Positions 35,097 through 47,226 of a stretch of DNA of 64,000 bases are shown piece after piece. The first letter of the stretch is position 1. Every line of letters starts with the position of its first letter. The stretch is taken from the NCBI GenBank assembly GCA_024180945.1, contig JAKSGN010000027.1, positions 62,001 to 126,000 of the forward strand, read 5' to 3'. The position numbers were made by a program, and so were the translations under genes. This stretch comes from Macrophomina tecta (lineage: Eukaryota; Ascomycota; Dothideomycetes; Botryosphaeriales; Botryosphaeriaceae). Under the pieces are notes generated by a model. That model searched no databases, was not told the origin of the DNA, and saw nothing but the letters and a program-made list of their open reading frames with translations.

Positions 35097-38000
35097 TATA
35101 TTAAATAGCCTTAGGCTTTTCTTATTATAGTAAATATTATCGTAACGGGCGTACTAGTTATAATACTAGTAGTTTTAAAAACTTTAATTATTAGTTCTTT
35201 TTTAGTAGTTTTATAAGTCTATTAACTTTTTTTTTAGTTAAGCATCTTTATTATATCATTAATAAGGCGCGCTCGAAATGTGCTACTTTTAAAAATTAGC
35301 TTTAAAAGGCGGCCTCTAGTCTTTCTTATACTAAAAGATAATAAGAGTTACTCGAATGTTATACTACTCTAATATTATAGTATAAGTTAAATGCGATTAA
35401 TATACTTAAAAAATTAGAGATATTAGAGGCTAGAAATATCTCTAATTTTAAAAATACTAAGAAGAAGCGATCGTTAAAGTATTTATATAGCGATATTTTA
35501 GCTAATAACGCTATAGAGTTATTCTAGTTTATTAGGTCTTTTAGTATTAGTTTAGGTTCTACGCCTTCTAAGGGTTTTAGTTTAGTTAACTAGGTATAGT
35601 TATCTTTATTTTCTAATTTTAATTTCGGGTTCTTTATATATAACAAGTCGGCGGCTTTAGTTAATCTAAGTTTTAATAGTAGAACTTATTAATAAGTTCT
35701 TAATAGTTATAGAGTTCTAGTAGTTTTTAGATATTATTCTAGTTTTCTTTCTACTTAAGAAGGTATTTAAACTAACTATTAATATAACTACTATCTAGAA
35801 CTTATTTTATATTCTAATCTATATTTTTATTAGCATTTAGATTTTTTAGTAGTATTTCTTTTATTTAGTATAATAGCGTAGTATTTTCTAGTACCGGTTC
35901 GAGAAGTAAGATATAAAATATAGAATATATTTATATAGTATCTAGTAATTTAAGACGAAAATTAATCTTTTTAATCTATTCTTTAATTTTAAATAGTTTA
36001 ATTTTCTTAAAGTCTAATTTATTATTTAGTTATTTTATCTTAATATTTTTTCTAAGAAGATAAACTTTATTCTTTTCTTTTAACTTTAATATCTTCTAGT
36101 ATCGTCTATTATAGTATTTACCTATTTATAGAGCTACGAATTTAAAGTCTAAATATAGTTATTTATAAAATATCTTTAGTTGGTCTACTTTAAGAATTTC
36201 TTTTTAGGCTAGAAATTCGCTTAGTATTAGCTCTTTATAAGCTATAGGCTTATAACTATAGTTAGTATAGAATAGAAATTCTTATATAGCTAACGCCTTC
36301 GTACTATTATACGCGAACTATATAAGTAGTAATAGCTCGACCTAATTATCTTATATATAATTAAGGTAGTAGTATAGGTATTACTCTAGTATCTAATTTA
36401 TTTATTCTATCTATTCGTCTATTTAAGGATATACTATAGTTAAAAGCTTATATTTAGCTCTAAGCTAGCGAGTAAGAGTTTACTAGAATTAAAATATAAA
36501 TAGTTAATTTTTATCTAATACGAGCTCTTCTAGTAATCTATAGTTACCGAGAATTATTCTAAGAAATATATAGGTAAGTTTTTCTATATTTATTATTTTA
36601 AAGTATAGTAGGTAATATATATACTTTATTATTCTATTAATAATAACTAGGATTAAGTTATATTTAATCTTAGTAAGTGATTCTTCTAACTTAGATAGAT
36701 CTATAATAAAGTCTAGTAAGATAAATTACTAAGAATACTTTAATATCGGTAGTAGCTAAAGTTATTTATAGAATATATACCTCGTAGCCTTACTTCTAAT
36801 ATAAAGATCGTATTATAAGGCTATCTGCTAAATAGTTCTTTTTAGCCCTAGAAAGTAGTAGCTTTTTATAATTTACTTTATTATCTTATTTATTTCTTAA
36901 TAACTATATACTAGAGCTTTATATATATCTTTTATAAGCTCTTCTCGTAGTTTAACTAAAATATAGACTAATTCTAAAAATAGAATTATACTATCTACGT
37001 TTCTAGTTACTTAGAGGTTATTATTAAGTTCTTTAACTTCTTAAGCTATTATATTATTTATATAGGCTTCTTAGATCTTTTACTTCTATTTATTATCTTC
37101 GAGGTATATCGCTAGAATAAATAGTTTAATTAGAGTAAGTAAGTTATTTAGTTCTTTCTTAAGCTATATTTATTCTAGACTATAAATAGCTATAATCTAG
37201 CGGCTACGGCTAGTAGGTATAAAAGACCTATTCTTCTATATATTAAGTATTATAGATTACGAACCTAGCTTTTCTTTAATATAGTCGGCTTATCTACTTA
37301 GTATATTAGCGCGAGTGTTTTTAGATTTCTTTCTATAGATAATCTTTATATTATAGAACGCTAGTTCTTTAGTCTATTAAATCTATTAATGGTTTAATTT
37401 CTTAGTAGTAGTAAAGTATAAAAGATTTTTATAGTTATAGTAGACTATAATCTAGTATTTAGCATCTTTAAAGTAGTATCTCTATTTTTTAAAAGCTATA
37501 ACTATAGCTAAGAGTTCTTTATTATAGATATCGTAGTTTTTTTTAGTAGATATTATTTTTCTTAAGTAGTAGATAATAGGGTATAGTTAATCTTCTTTAT
37601 CTAGTTAACTAAGTATAGCTTCTATAGTATAGTCTAAAGCATTGGTTTTTACTATAATTAGTAGATTCGGGTTATAAAGCCCTAGAATTAGTACTTTTAT
37701 AAATATCTACTTTAGTAAGTTAAACGCTTATTATTATTTTTTTTTCTATATAAACCTATATTCTTTCTTAGTAATATTAGTTAGAGGTACTGCTATTTTA
37801 GCGTAGTTTATAATAAACTTTTAGTAAGAGTTAGTAAATCTAAGAAAGAATTATACTTTTTTAATAGTTTATAATATTAGCTAATCTCTAATTGTGTCTA
37901 GTTTTTTATCGTCTATACTAATATATTCTAGAGTAATAATAAATTCTAAGTATTCTATTCTTTATATATACTACTTGCTTTTTTTAGGACTACTTAGAGG

Positions 38001-41000
38001 TTTTATTTATCTAAGGCCTTTAGAATTTTTCTTATATACTTAGTATATTCTTCGAGTATTTTCGAGTATATTAGAATATCATCTAGGTAAGCTAATATAA
38101 ATATATTTAAATATAAATATAAAGTATTATTAACTAAGCTCTAGAAGATAGCTAGTACGTTAGTAAGCCCGAAAGATATTATTATATACTTATAATATTT
38201 AAATTATATTTAGAATACTATTTTCTATTCTTTATCTTTCTTAATATAAACTAGGTAGTAATCTTCTTAAAGGTCTAGTTTTATAAAGAACTTAGCGTTA
38301 TAAAGCTTATTCTATAATTTATTAATATAAGATAGTAAATATTAGTTCTTAGCTATAATATTATTTAGCTATTTATAGTTAATATAAAGATAGAGCTTAC
38401 TATTTTTCTTAGAAATAAATAGAATAGGGTATTCTACTAGCGACTATAAGAATTATATATATTCTTATTCTAAGTTCTTATTAATATATTTCCGTAATAC
38501 TTTGGCCTCTATCTTAGATAAGGAGTAAATAGGCTTAAAAGTAAGTTATATTTCTAGAAGTAAAGATATTTTATAATTCTATAGCTAATACTTTAGTAGT
38601 TATTTCTTACTTCTTTCTTAGAATATTCTTAGTATATTCTAGAATTCTTATAGAACTATCTCTAATTTTAATATAGGTACTAATTTATTTATAGTAGGCC
38701 TTATAATTCCGCTAAGATCTACGCTAACCTTAGCTATTAAAATACCTCTATTATTAGGGCTTTTATATCTAAGGGGACTAGTATCTACTTTATCTAGATA
38801 GCGATACTATTTATTAAGTCTCTAGAAATAGTCTTCTTTAATTAGCTTTAGGCTATTCTTATTCTTATCTATAAGGCCTTACTTTATACGAGTAAGAGTT
38901 TTTCGCTTAGTATTCTTACTAGGTCTTATATAAACTATATAGGCTTTTTCTTCTTATCTTATTATAAGTTTTAGCGCTCGATAGCTAATTTATTTAATAT
39001 CTATAAGTACGTTATTATTTCGTTATCTTAGCTTAGAGGTTTTACTTTAACTTTTTAGTTTAAACGCTTTTTTCTAGCTCTATTAGCTTCTTCTAGCCAT
39101 TACGAGATAGCGTTTATAATATTTATTAGAAAACGTAATTATCTCTATTCTCTAGCTAATATATAGCTCGTAAGTCTTTAGCTATAATATTTCTAGAATA
39201 ATATTATATCTAGGAATTATTATTACGTTAAGATTAATTCGTTCTTAGTAGTTATTAATAGTAAGAAGTACTTCTTCTATCTTAATTTATATCTAGCCGT
39301 TTTTATATTTTACTAGGGAGCCATTTACTATACTTAGCTAATAAGAATAATTCTTAGCTTACTAGAATAGTTAGTTCTTAATAATAAACTTAGAGTCGAT
39401 AAATATACTTTATATACTACTATTAATTATAGCTATTATCTTTTTCTCGTAGAATATAACTAGAATATATAAAAGTTAATATAAGTTTAATTTAGTAGGT
39501 ATTATTTCGTTTACTATATATATTACTTATTTAAGGAACCTATTTAGTAGCCTCTTCTAAGATTTCTATCTAGGGGAGCTGTTTAGTTTTTTAATATAGG
39601 TTATTTCGTTATTTTATAATAAATATATTTATTCTATTCGTTAACTAGAACTAGGGTATTTTTCTATTATATCTATCTATCGTGTTTAATTAGTTACCTC
39701 TAGTAGATCTACCTATTCTAGACCTAATACTAGAAGGTAGACGTATTATATTTTTTATAGAATATCTATTATAAGATACTTCTATCTCTAGTCGCTATAC
39801 CGTACTAATAAAGGATATAGACTATATTATAAAGATACTATAGGTCTTAGTATTATTATATTTCTCGTACCTTATTCTCTAGCTAGAATATAAGTATATT
39901 AGTTATTTTAAGTAACAATTCTTTCTAGAAAGAATAGATATTATTTTATTAAATATATATATATATCTTTTCTTACTATACCTATATTATTATGTTCTAA
40001 GATTAATTATAGGGTCTAGAATCTAGGTAACTATAGATTCTAGGCTATTAATAACGTAATATATCTCTTCGTAGTAAGTTAGGTACTTAGTTATTTTTAT
40101 AAGCGTAGCTTTATTCTACTATTACTTATTATTAGTCGTGCTTAACTCTAGGATACTATTATATAGTTTTTTTATATTACTATTAACTAGATTCTTATTA
40201 TTAAGAAAGGCCTCTATAAGCTCTTCCTCTACTCTTAGAATTATATTAACGTATTATAGCTTCTTAGAATACTAGTCTATAGTATTCTTATCGCTTTAGT
40301 AAGTAGTATAGTTATTATCGTAGTAGGCAGTCTAGCTAAGCTTCTAATATTTAGTACTTTAGCTTTCTTTACGTTATTTATTAAATTTAGCGAAGGGGTT
40401 TTCTTATTTAGTAATTATAGAGACTTCTTAGCTCTCTAGTTTTTATATTATAGCCGAGACTTACTTATTTTTCTTAAGATAGTAGTATATCTTTTTTTAA
40501 GTTTTATTATAATAGATGTATAACCTCTTTTTAAATTTTTATTTTTACTTTAGAGTCTATTCTTTACGTTATTTTTTCTTATAGCTATTATTTTTTTTTC
40601 TATAGCTATTATCTCTTTTAGGTAGGTTATTCCGGCGATTAATATTATTTAGTTTTATAGTATCTTTTTCTTTTTAAGTATATCTGGGGCGCGCTAGGCG
40701 TAAAGTATTAGTGCTATAGTTTATCTTATACTTCTCAGATTAATACTTAAAGAGGCAGTTATCGTATTTAATAGCTAGCTTAATAAGCTTATCTAGGATC
40801 TTAGAATTATTTTATATTATAAGTTAGTCTTTAATCCTTTTCTTAAGTCCTTAGTAGTAATAGTCTATAAGGGCGCGGTCGGACTAATTATCTAGATAAG
40901 CCGCGGCCTTTTAGAATTCTATAGTATAGTCCACTACTAAGGTCTTTTAGTAGATATTTATAACGGCTCGGTAGGTTTTATTAACCTTATTAAGGTCTTT

Positions 41001-41623
41001 AAAGCTTTACTTAATCTAAGTTATAAAGTATTTATAGCTACTAAAGACTTTCTTTATATTTTCTTTATATACTTTTAGTTTTTTCTCTATTTAGTCTCTA
41101 AGGTAGAACTCGAACTATTATACTATAATATTACGTAGATAGATAGTAGCGAATATTATCTTCTTATTATTAATAGAAAAGTCTCTAGAGTTAAAGAAGA
41201 AATATAGATCGAGCTATAAGAGAAAAGTCTAGAGCTTCTTTTAGTTACTATAAAATAGATCTAGCTTAGCCATCTTTATACTTTTATTAGAAGGTTAAGT
41301 TATTATTAATACTAGAGTATAAACTATTACTAGAATAGAAACTATCGAAATAGCTTAGTTATAAAGTTTGTCTATTTATTAATAGAGCTAGATATTCTTA
41401 TTAGTTTACTTCTAAAGTTATCTACGTAGTTTACTAATCTAGCCTTATATATCTTAAACAACCTAAAAGAGGTCGGCTATAGTTAGCTATAGAGAACCTT
41501 ATTATTTATATTAATATTATTTATTATATTACTTAGTTAGTATTAAGTATTATGTAATATTATCTTATTATTAAGTATTTTTTTCCTCGGAACTACCTTC
41601 TCTTATAAGAATAGTAGTTAAAG
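35097..41623 (-). pseudogene. Gag-pol relic of element D, minus strand
   Basis: Read on the minus strand from 41623: gag, protease, RT, RNase H, integrase and a chromodomain relic near 35880-35720. The RT box at 38078-38089 still reads YLDD, the only intact copy of the box in the window, followed by ILIYS. The frame is otherwise broken by many stops. The plus strand at about 35290-35600 carries the opposite-strand frame of this family (KLEILEARN, then RSLKYLYSDILAN). Confidence 0.8.
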
Positions 41624-42403
41624 TATAACGGCGGCCTCTTCTACTAGGCTTTAAAATCGCCTAGTAGAATTAGATAGCTAAAGGATTTACCTTAAAAAAT
41701 AAAAGAAGAGTAAAACATTAGAATAATAGTAGTAATTACGTAATATATTAGTGCGTAGTACGCGTTAGGCTTATTACCTCTAATAGGGTTATATTAGAAC
41801 TTTAAGTTAACTATAAAGATTAAAGTACTATCTAAAAAGTATATTTATATACTATAGAAAAGTTATAGTAATCTAGATTAATATAGCTAGATTAAAGTAG
41901 CTAGATTAATAGTATTAGATTATTAATCTTAGATTAGATTAATCTAGGTAGGCCCTATAGGTCCTATATAACTTAGGTACTAAAGCCTATTTTCTAAAAT
42001 CTAACTTCTATATTAGTTAAGGAAGTATTATACCGCTAGACTATTATTTTTTAGATTATATAAGTTATTTAACTTTCTCCCGTTCGTTTCTCTTAGCCCG
42101 AAGCTAGTTTCTAGAATTTATAATTCTTTTCTTAGAAATATTCTTTCCCTACGAGAGTTTAACCTAGTCGGTATTTCTATAGTTTTACTATATTATATAG
42201 GTATTATTTCCGTATAGGCTTTCGCTACTATATTACGTAGGTCTATATGCGCCGTTCTTCTTTAAGGCTATTTTTTCTATATAGGCGCGTCGGTATTATA
42301 GTTCTATTATTTTTACAGGTTCTTAGTTCCTACGGTATCTTTTTCCATACGGGCTTTCTATTTATAGGGTTATAAAGCTCTTATTTCTCTAGGGTTCGTA
42401 ATA
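41624..42403 (-). repeat. 5' LTR of element D (reverse)
   Basis: 780 bp, reverse complement of a type-2 LTR, from TATAACGG to CGTAATA. The internal side (41590-41623) is the reverse complement of the leader seen after B's 5' LTR. Confidence 0.88.
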
Positions 42404-42960
42404 TTTAGATCTTAATAAAGTTTTTATTATCTAGTTTAGTTAAACTTAAGGCTCTATAAGTCTTAGAAGTCTTAGAAATAAGCTTAGATAAATATCTTAA
42501 AATTAAAATAGTTTAAACTACTTACTTAAAGAACTAATCTAGTAGAAAAAATAAAAAGACTTATATATATAGCTAGCTAGAATATAAATAAGAACTTATT
42601 TTACTATAAATATAAATTTTAATCTTAACTTATTAAATATAGAATAAGAATATACTTTTATTAGTCTATAGACTTTAAGATTATTATATTTATAATAAAG
42701 AATTAATAATTAATTTCTAAGTCTATAGTTTAGCTCTAAGAAGCTAGTCTAGGAGTACTATTTATTCTTAGATAAATCTTTAGATAGTCTAGATATATTA
42801 CTTAAAAACTCTTAAATAAATAATACTAGTACTAGTATTTCTTAATAAAAATTACTTAGTAACTAGGCTAGTTTTTTATTTAAAAGTCTTATTCTATTCT
42901 AAGAGGTTAATCTCTAGGTAGATATACGATACTTAAGAGGATAGGCCTAGCTTAGGCCCT
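42404..42960. repeat. Unclassified dispersed repeat, copy 1
   Basis: From (T/C)TTAGATCTTAATA onward, this RIP-mutated sequence is shared with about 62845-63190, and its middle with 55190-55326. Its right part (42770-42940) matches 62497-62690. No coding domain or terminal structure could be identified, so I cannot say which transposon class it is. Element D inserted at its left end. Confidence 0.65.
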
Positions 42961-43212
42961 CGGGCCTACCTACTAGGCTAGGTACAGCTTAGTACGGGCC
43001 CTATTTCTTAGTTTTTCTAGTTTTCCAGCTATAAAGTCCATGGATTCAGCCTAAACCTAAAAAGGCTAGGCTATAGACTTTTAGTAGAGACTATTCTATA
43101 TAATTTAGCTTATTAGAATTCTTAGTTAAGTATCTTATTCCTTAGTAATCTTAAGGTGGAGCGTTGTTTATAACACTTATAAAAATACATAGAAACTAAA
43201 AAATTATTAGTC
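42961..43212. other. Less-mutated patch inside the AT-rich block
   Basis: CA, TG and GC-rich runs reappear (for example TAGGCCTAGCTTAGGCC and CCATGGATTC), in contrast to both sides. No gene or known element recognised. It may be a younger fragment. Confidence 0.4.
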
Positions 43213-43680
43213 TAGAAATGTTTTAATATTATAAGAAAAGCTTATAAAGCTAGAAAGAACTAAATAGCCCTAATACGAGAAATAAAAAATATAAATAAAT
43301 CTTCGGGCCAAAGATTCTTAAAGGAGGAAATAGTATTATAGTATAGCCTCTATAGAAAGAATATAATAACCTTAGAAAAAGATATAAGAATTCGAGTAGT
43401 AGGGCGAAGCGCCATATAAAGAAAACTTACGTATTAAAAATTATATAAGACCTACTTATATCCTTAGATAACGGTATACTAAGAGTACTTCTAACGAACG
43501 GTATAGAATACCCTTATAAAATAGTTTATAAAGCCCTCGTATGCTAAACATATAACGGCTTTACTAGATTATATATACTTTTCTACTTATATATAAACTA
43601 CGTTCTTTAGATAGCTTTGACCTTTATAGTTAACTCTAATAATAATTTAATATATTGTTAGTAATACGGCCTTCGCACGT
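43213..43680 (+). repeat. Relic Gypsy 3' end: polypurine tract plus LTR of a fourth type
   Basis: At 43296-43334 the CTTCGGGCC box and polypurine tract AAAGGAGGAAATAG match those of A, B and E. An LTR starting TATTATAG at 43335 then diverges from the other types. Its distal part (43555-43665) matches 5865-5980 at the left edge of the block. The rest of the element is gone. RIP composition ends near 43680. Confidence 0.6.
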
Positions 43681-43694
43681 AGTGCTTAGTTTTA

Positions 43695-44166
43695 TTACGT
43701 GTTCGACTTGCTCTTACCCTCTTCTTGTACCCACTTAAGGAAGCCCTTCGACAGGTTTTCTCCCTCTTTGGTGTTTGGATCCTTAGAGGCAGAGGCCCGC
43801 TCGTTACACCCGCATGTTGCCGTCATTCCGCACGCCGGCACCATATGGATTTTAGTCCGGCCAGCCACTTCTGTCAATACATCTTGGGCGGAGGTAGTTA
43901 GTACCTGGACCTCTATTGCTGCTTGGCCGTCTCCCGTAGAATCGCACAAAAGGAGGTTTCTGTGGACAACGCCACTACAGGGAGACGCAAATTTCGAAGC
44001 GACATTACGTTTCAGAGCCCAAGCGTTGATAAAGGCTGGAGAAGCAATCCTGTTTCTAAAGCCCCCACTGCCACCAGTGAGCCCGCTAGCCACCTCGATC
44101 GCAGTTTACTCCGTCAGTACTATCTATAAAGGTTGGTGGTATGACCATTACAAGTCTGTCTGGTGA
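43695..44166. other. Two overlapping open frames on opposite strands, coding status unclear
   Basis: A minus-strand frame (43695-44093, 132 aa, Cys-, Ser- and Thr-containing, charged C-terminus) and a plus-strand frame (43699-44166, 155 aa) overlap almost completely. Neither shows a domain I recognise, a signal peptide or clear splice sites. They lie just outside the RIP block in normal-composition DNA. At most one is real; both may be chance. Confidence 0.25.
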
Positions 44167-46107
44167 TCTCGGAAATTAACGGGACAATCCGGGTGGACAT
44201 AAGGCAACGGTGATAAGTGGCTATTGTCTACTCTAGAGTATCACTTCGAGAGGCTTACAAGCATTCCCACACTCGTTAAGGGTGAGAAGTAGTGACCTTA
44301 AACCCTACCCTCCGGGGGGCCCCAGGGTGGAAACAGCTGCTTAGATGTTGATTTGTCTCAGTCCGATCGCGCCGTGCCGGTTTTTCAGCCCCTAGAGGCT
44401 GTTGCCTCGTCGCCTACAGCAGCGTTAACGTGCTCCTATTGCACCACAGTAAAATCGGGGACGAGTGGGGACCGCATGAAGTCCCACATATTAAGGCGAG
44501 GTCAGCTCTAGAAACCAGCCGTGCGACGGCCAGGCATGGCCACTATACGTCCATCCTATAAAGATAAGCACATCTAGCGCGAAGGCCTTCCTCTTCATCT
44601 TTTTCTTATCCCACCGAACTACCTAAATATTGGTTGGCCCTTCGTGGTCCTTTAAAAGCCATCCGGGTAGTTATGCTGTAAGCGTTATAGCTACCCTTTC
44701 CTCTTGCCCCTCTCTATATCTCGCCATCTTTGCTTTTTCTCCCTAAATCTTATTTCACATTTCTATATCGGAACTCAACCTCCCGATAAGCCCCTTCTCT
44801 CCTCTTCCAGCCCCCTCCCACCAGCGGATTCTATGTGGAGGCCTCTAGTGCTCACTGTTACTAAGCAGGTACATTGCTTAGTTGTTCTTAGGCTTGCAAA
44901 ACCGTGGAGAACATAGTGGGCCCAGAGAAGTATTGATTTTTAAGCGGTGCCTTTTCGCGCCGGATGATCGTGGATGCGGCTGGAATCCGTAGAATCCCAG
45001 AGCTAGAGCATCCCACGGCCTCCACATCTGGTTGAACGCTGTTGAGACCGTCTGGACTGAGATGGAAAGGTCAAAATCCACATTAACGGCAGCTGGCAGG
45101 CATTGTGCAAAGTTCAGCATTGTGCCGGGCCGATGTTGCCGGCGCAGCGCACAAACACTCCCTAAGAAATTGCCGTAAGTTTATTACTCCCCGGAACGAC
45201 TATATTTTTGAAGGTACGCGGAAATAGGACCGCGCAAAAAGCAAGTACAACCGAGTCCGGAATAATCTTGGTTTGCCTACGATGTGACATGACCGTTACT
45301 AAGTAAAACAGAAGTTCTCGTTTTCTCCACAGGGCGGAGCCATTTCCGCAGGGTGGGGCATTTTAAAGATGAGCTGAACGCGGAGATTGAATTCTTCCTC
45401 TTTATCGACCGTGAACCAAGCCAGACGCAGACCATATCACTTACACCCAGCAATTCTGCACAGGAGCCGTCCGGTATGGCTACGTTGAGAACTGGACTTG
45501 AAAACAGCCCCTATACCTTATGGCTTAAGAGATGTCGTACGCCGCGGTCCAGACCTCGTCTGAGAATAATCTATACAGCAAATACCTTGCTCAAAATCCG
45601 CAGATATAGCGAACTTCACTATTCCTTCAAGTAGCGACGAGCTAGGTGCGTCCATAAGCGATCTCGAGATGCTCCAGGTGCTAACGGTAGTCCCTCGGAA
45701 GGTCCCAATCAGTGGGGTTCTCCAGGATTCTCGATGCAGGAAGTGGCCCGATGACTGCTGGGCTCAGTTTAGCACCCCTTCGCACACCAACGCATAGCTG
45801 CTAGCCTAAACCAGGCAGCCAAAAGCTCATCTTTTAGCTCGAACTCCACTGAAAGGCCTTCCCCTGAAGCGAAAGCGCAACATGAACTCATTCGAAGGCA
45901 ACATCTGCACCATTCCAGACCAGCCATGTTCAAACAAAGCCGAATTTTTTGTCGAAGAGCGAAGCCCACGTTGAATTATACACTCAATGTTGAAGGATCA
46001 CAGATACCTACACCAAAGTGCAAAGAGCCGGATTCGGAGGATCAGACGAAGGGGCAAAAGCAGCCCTGTTAATACGGAGAAGCGCAACATAATCCTATCC
46101 CATATCC
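44167..46107. other. Non-coding or unrecognised sequence
   Basis: Normal composition. Several short frames occur (44704-44916 plus, 44878-45120 minus, 45353-45634 plus, 45769-45969 minus), none with recognisable domains or consistent splice signals. A pyrimidine-rich, promoter-like stretch lies at about 44690-44820. The last part could include a lost N-terminus of the adjoining peptidase pseudogene, but I see no matching residues. Confidence 0.4.
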
Positions 46108-47226
46108 GTGCAGCCGCGAGCAAGGCGTAGAGAGCGGAAGAAGGAATTCACCACGGAGCTAGACCAGAATTGCAGAGACTTAAGTGTGCTAAAGAAGGCA
46201 TTAGAGCTCGACTCAGAACAACTTTACGACGCCTCCAATGACGTGGGGTCAATGATGGACAAATCCAGCATTAAGATAAGCATAAGCGACGACTTCTTCA
46301 GCCTTGTAGACGCGTCGTTCCAAGGAGATCTTCAACCTAGAATCTAAGCGCCTACTCGAGAAGAGCCATATGGTCTACATTCGCAATGGCTTAGGCATTC
46401 CGGTAGGGCCGAAGCGTGATTGCTTCAAGCAGATCAAGGACGGCTTGAGCGAGACAGCATCACTTCCCAGAAGAACTTGAATGGGGAGAATAGTGCGTTA
46501 TGGTTCACGCCGCAGATACTGGATGACGTCGTGTCGAACCTGGAGGAACGGCCACGGGCGAAAACAAGGGCAAGGTCCGGCTAACGTTCAGGTACCTGCA
46601 TTTGATCCCCACGTTTATGTTTCCAAGGATGAGATGCGCAAGGCCTTCATCGATAGTAAAAACAAGTGCAACAACATTGTGGTGCTGTTTAAGGAGGCCA
46701 TTATGCTGGGCGATAAGGCGGCCTGCCTGCTTGACTACAACAACCACGCTGAAGACGGTTGACTTCCTCGGTGATCTCCGGAACGAGGTTGGCGCCCAGA
46801 AGTGTGAGCTGAAAGAGGATGTCCATAGCCAGGGCGAGAAATTCGACAGACACTACTACTACCTGTAGGCCACCGGTTCCACGACCGGCTAATGCTCGAG
46901 AAGGACTACCAGCTCGACTAAAGCAAGATTATCGAGTACTTCTCGCTCAACACCACGGTCCGTAGCATGCTACAGATCTTCGAAGAGGTTTTCGGCCTCA
47001 TTTTTATCGAAATAACGGGCGATGACCACGTCAGGGTCTCTGAGACGAGCAAGTGCTCCGGCATTGGGTGGCAGGTATGTGCAGTTTTCAGCGTGTTAGG
47101 ATGACGAGGGCGAGGCACTTTATTCAATCTGCGACAGCTGTACTTCAGCATCTTTGACAACGGTGTACACGTAGCCCTCGCTCGCCGACGTCCAGGTGCT
47201 TGGTTGGTTCGGCTACCTTTAGACAT
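46108..47226 (+). pseudogene. M3-family metallopeptidase (thimet oligopeptidase/MepB-like) pseudogene
   Basis: Fragments in all three plus-strand frames follow the order of fungal cytosolic M3 oligopeptidases. They include DSEQLYDASNDVGSMMD and DDFFSLVDASF (46190-46320), KRLLEKSHMVYIRNGLGIP (46345-46405), QKNLNGENSALWFTP (46465-46515) and GENKGKVRLTFRY (46558-46595). Further on are SKNKCNNIVVLFKEAIML (46650-46710), VDFLGDLRNEVG (46758-46795), HRFHDRLMLEKDYQLD (46869-46918) and SKIIEYFSLNTTVRSMLQIF (46921-46980). At least four frame changes plus stops (46347, 46918 and others) disrupt it. After FSV near 47090 the text jumps to a piece resembling the family's C-terminal helices (QLYFSIFD, near 47125). 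The zinc-binding HExxH region is missing. Decay is by indels rather than RIP. Confidence 0.8.

Larger units (their letters stand above)
25950..42403 (-). mobile_element. Gypsy element D, minus strand, interrupted by element E; TSD CTTAG/TTTAG
   Basis: LTRs in reverse orientation at 25950-26713 (3') and 41624-42403 (5'), type 2, related to the solo LTRs. The flanks are CTTAG (25945-25949) and TTTAG (42404-42408), differing by one C/T as expected of RIP. Internal parts are 26714-26965 and 35097-41623, interrupted by E. D begins only 14 bp after A's duplication and lies inside a copy of the dispersed repeat that continues at 42404. Confidence 0.87.
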
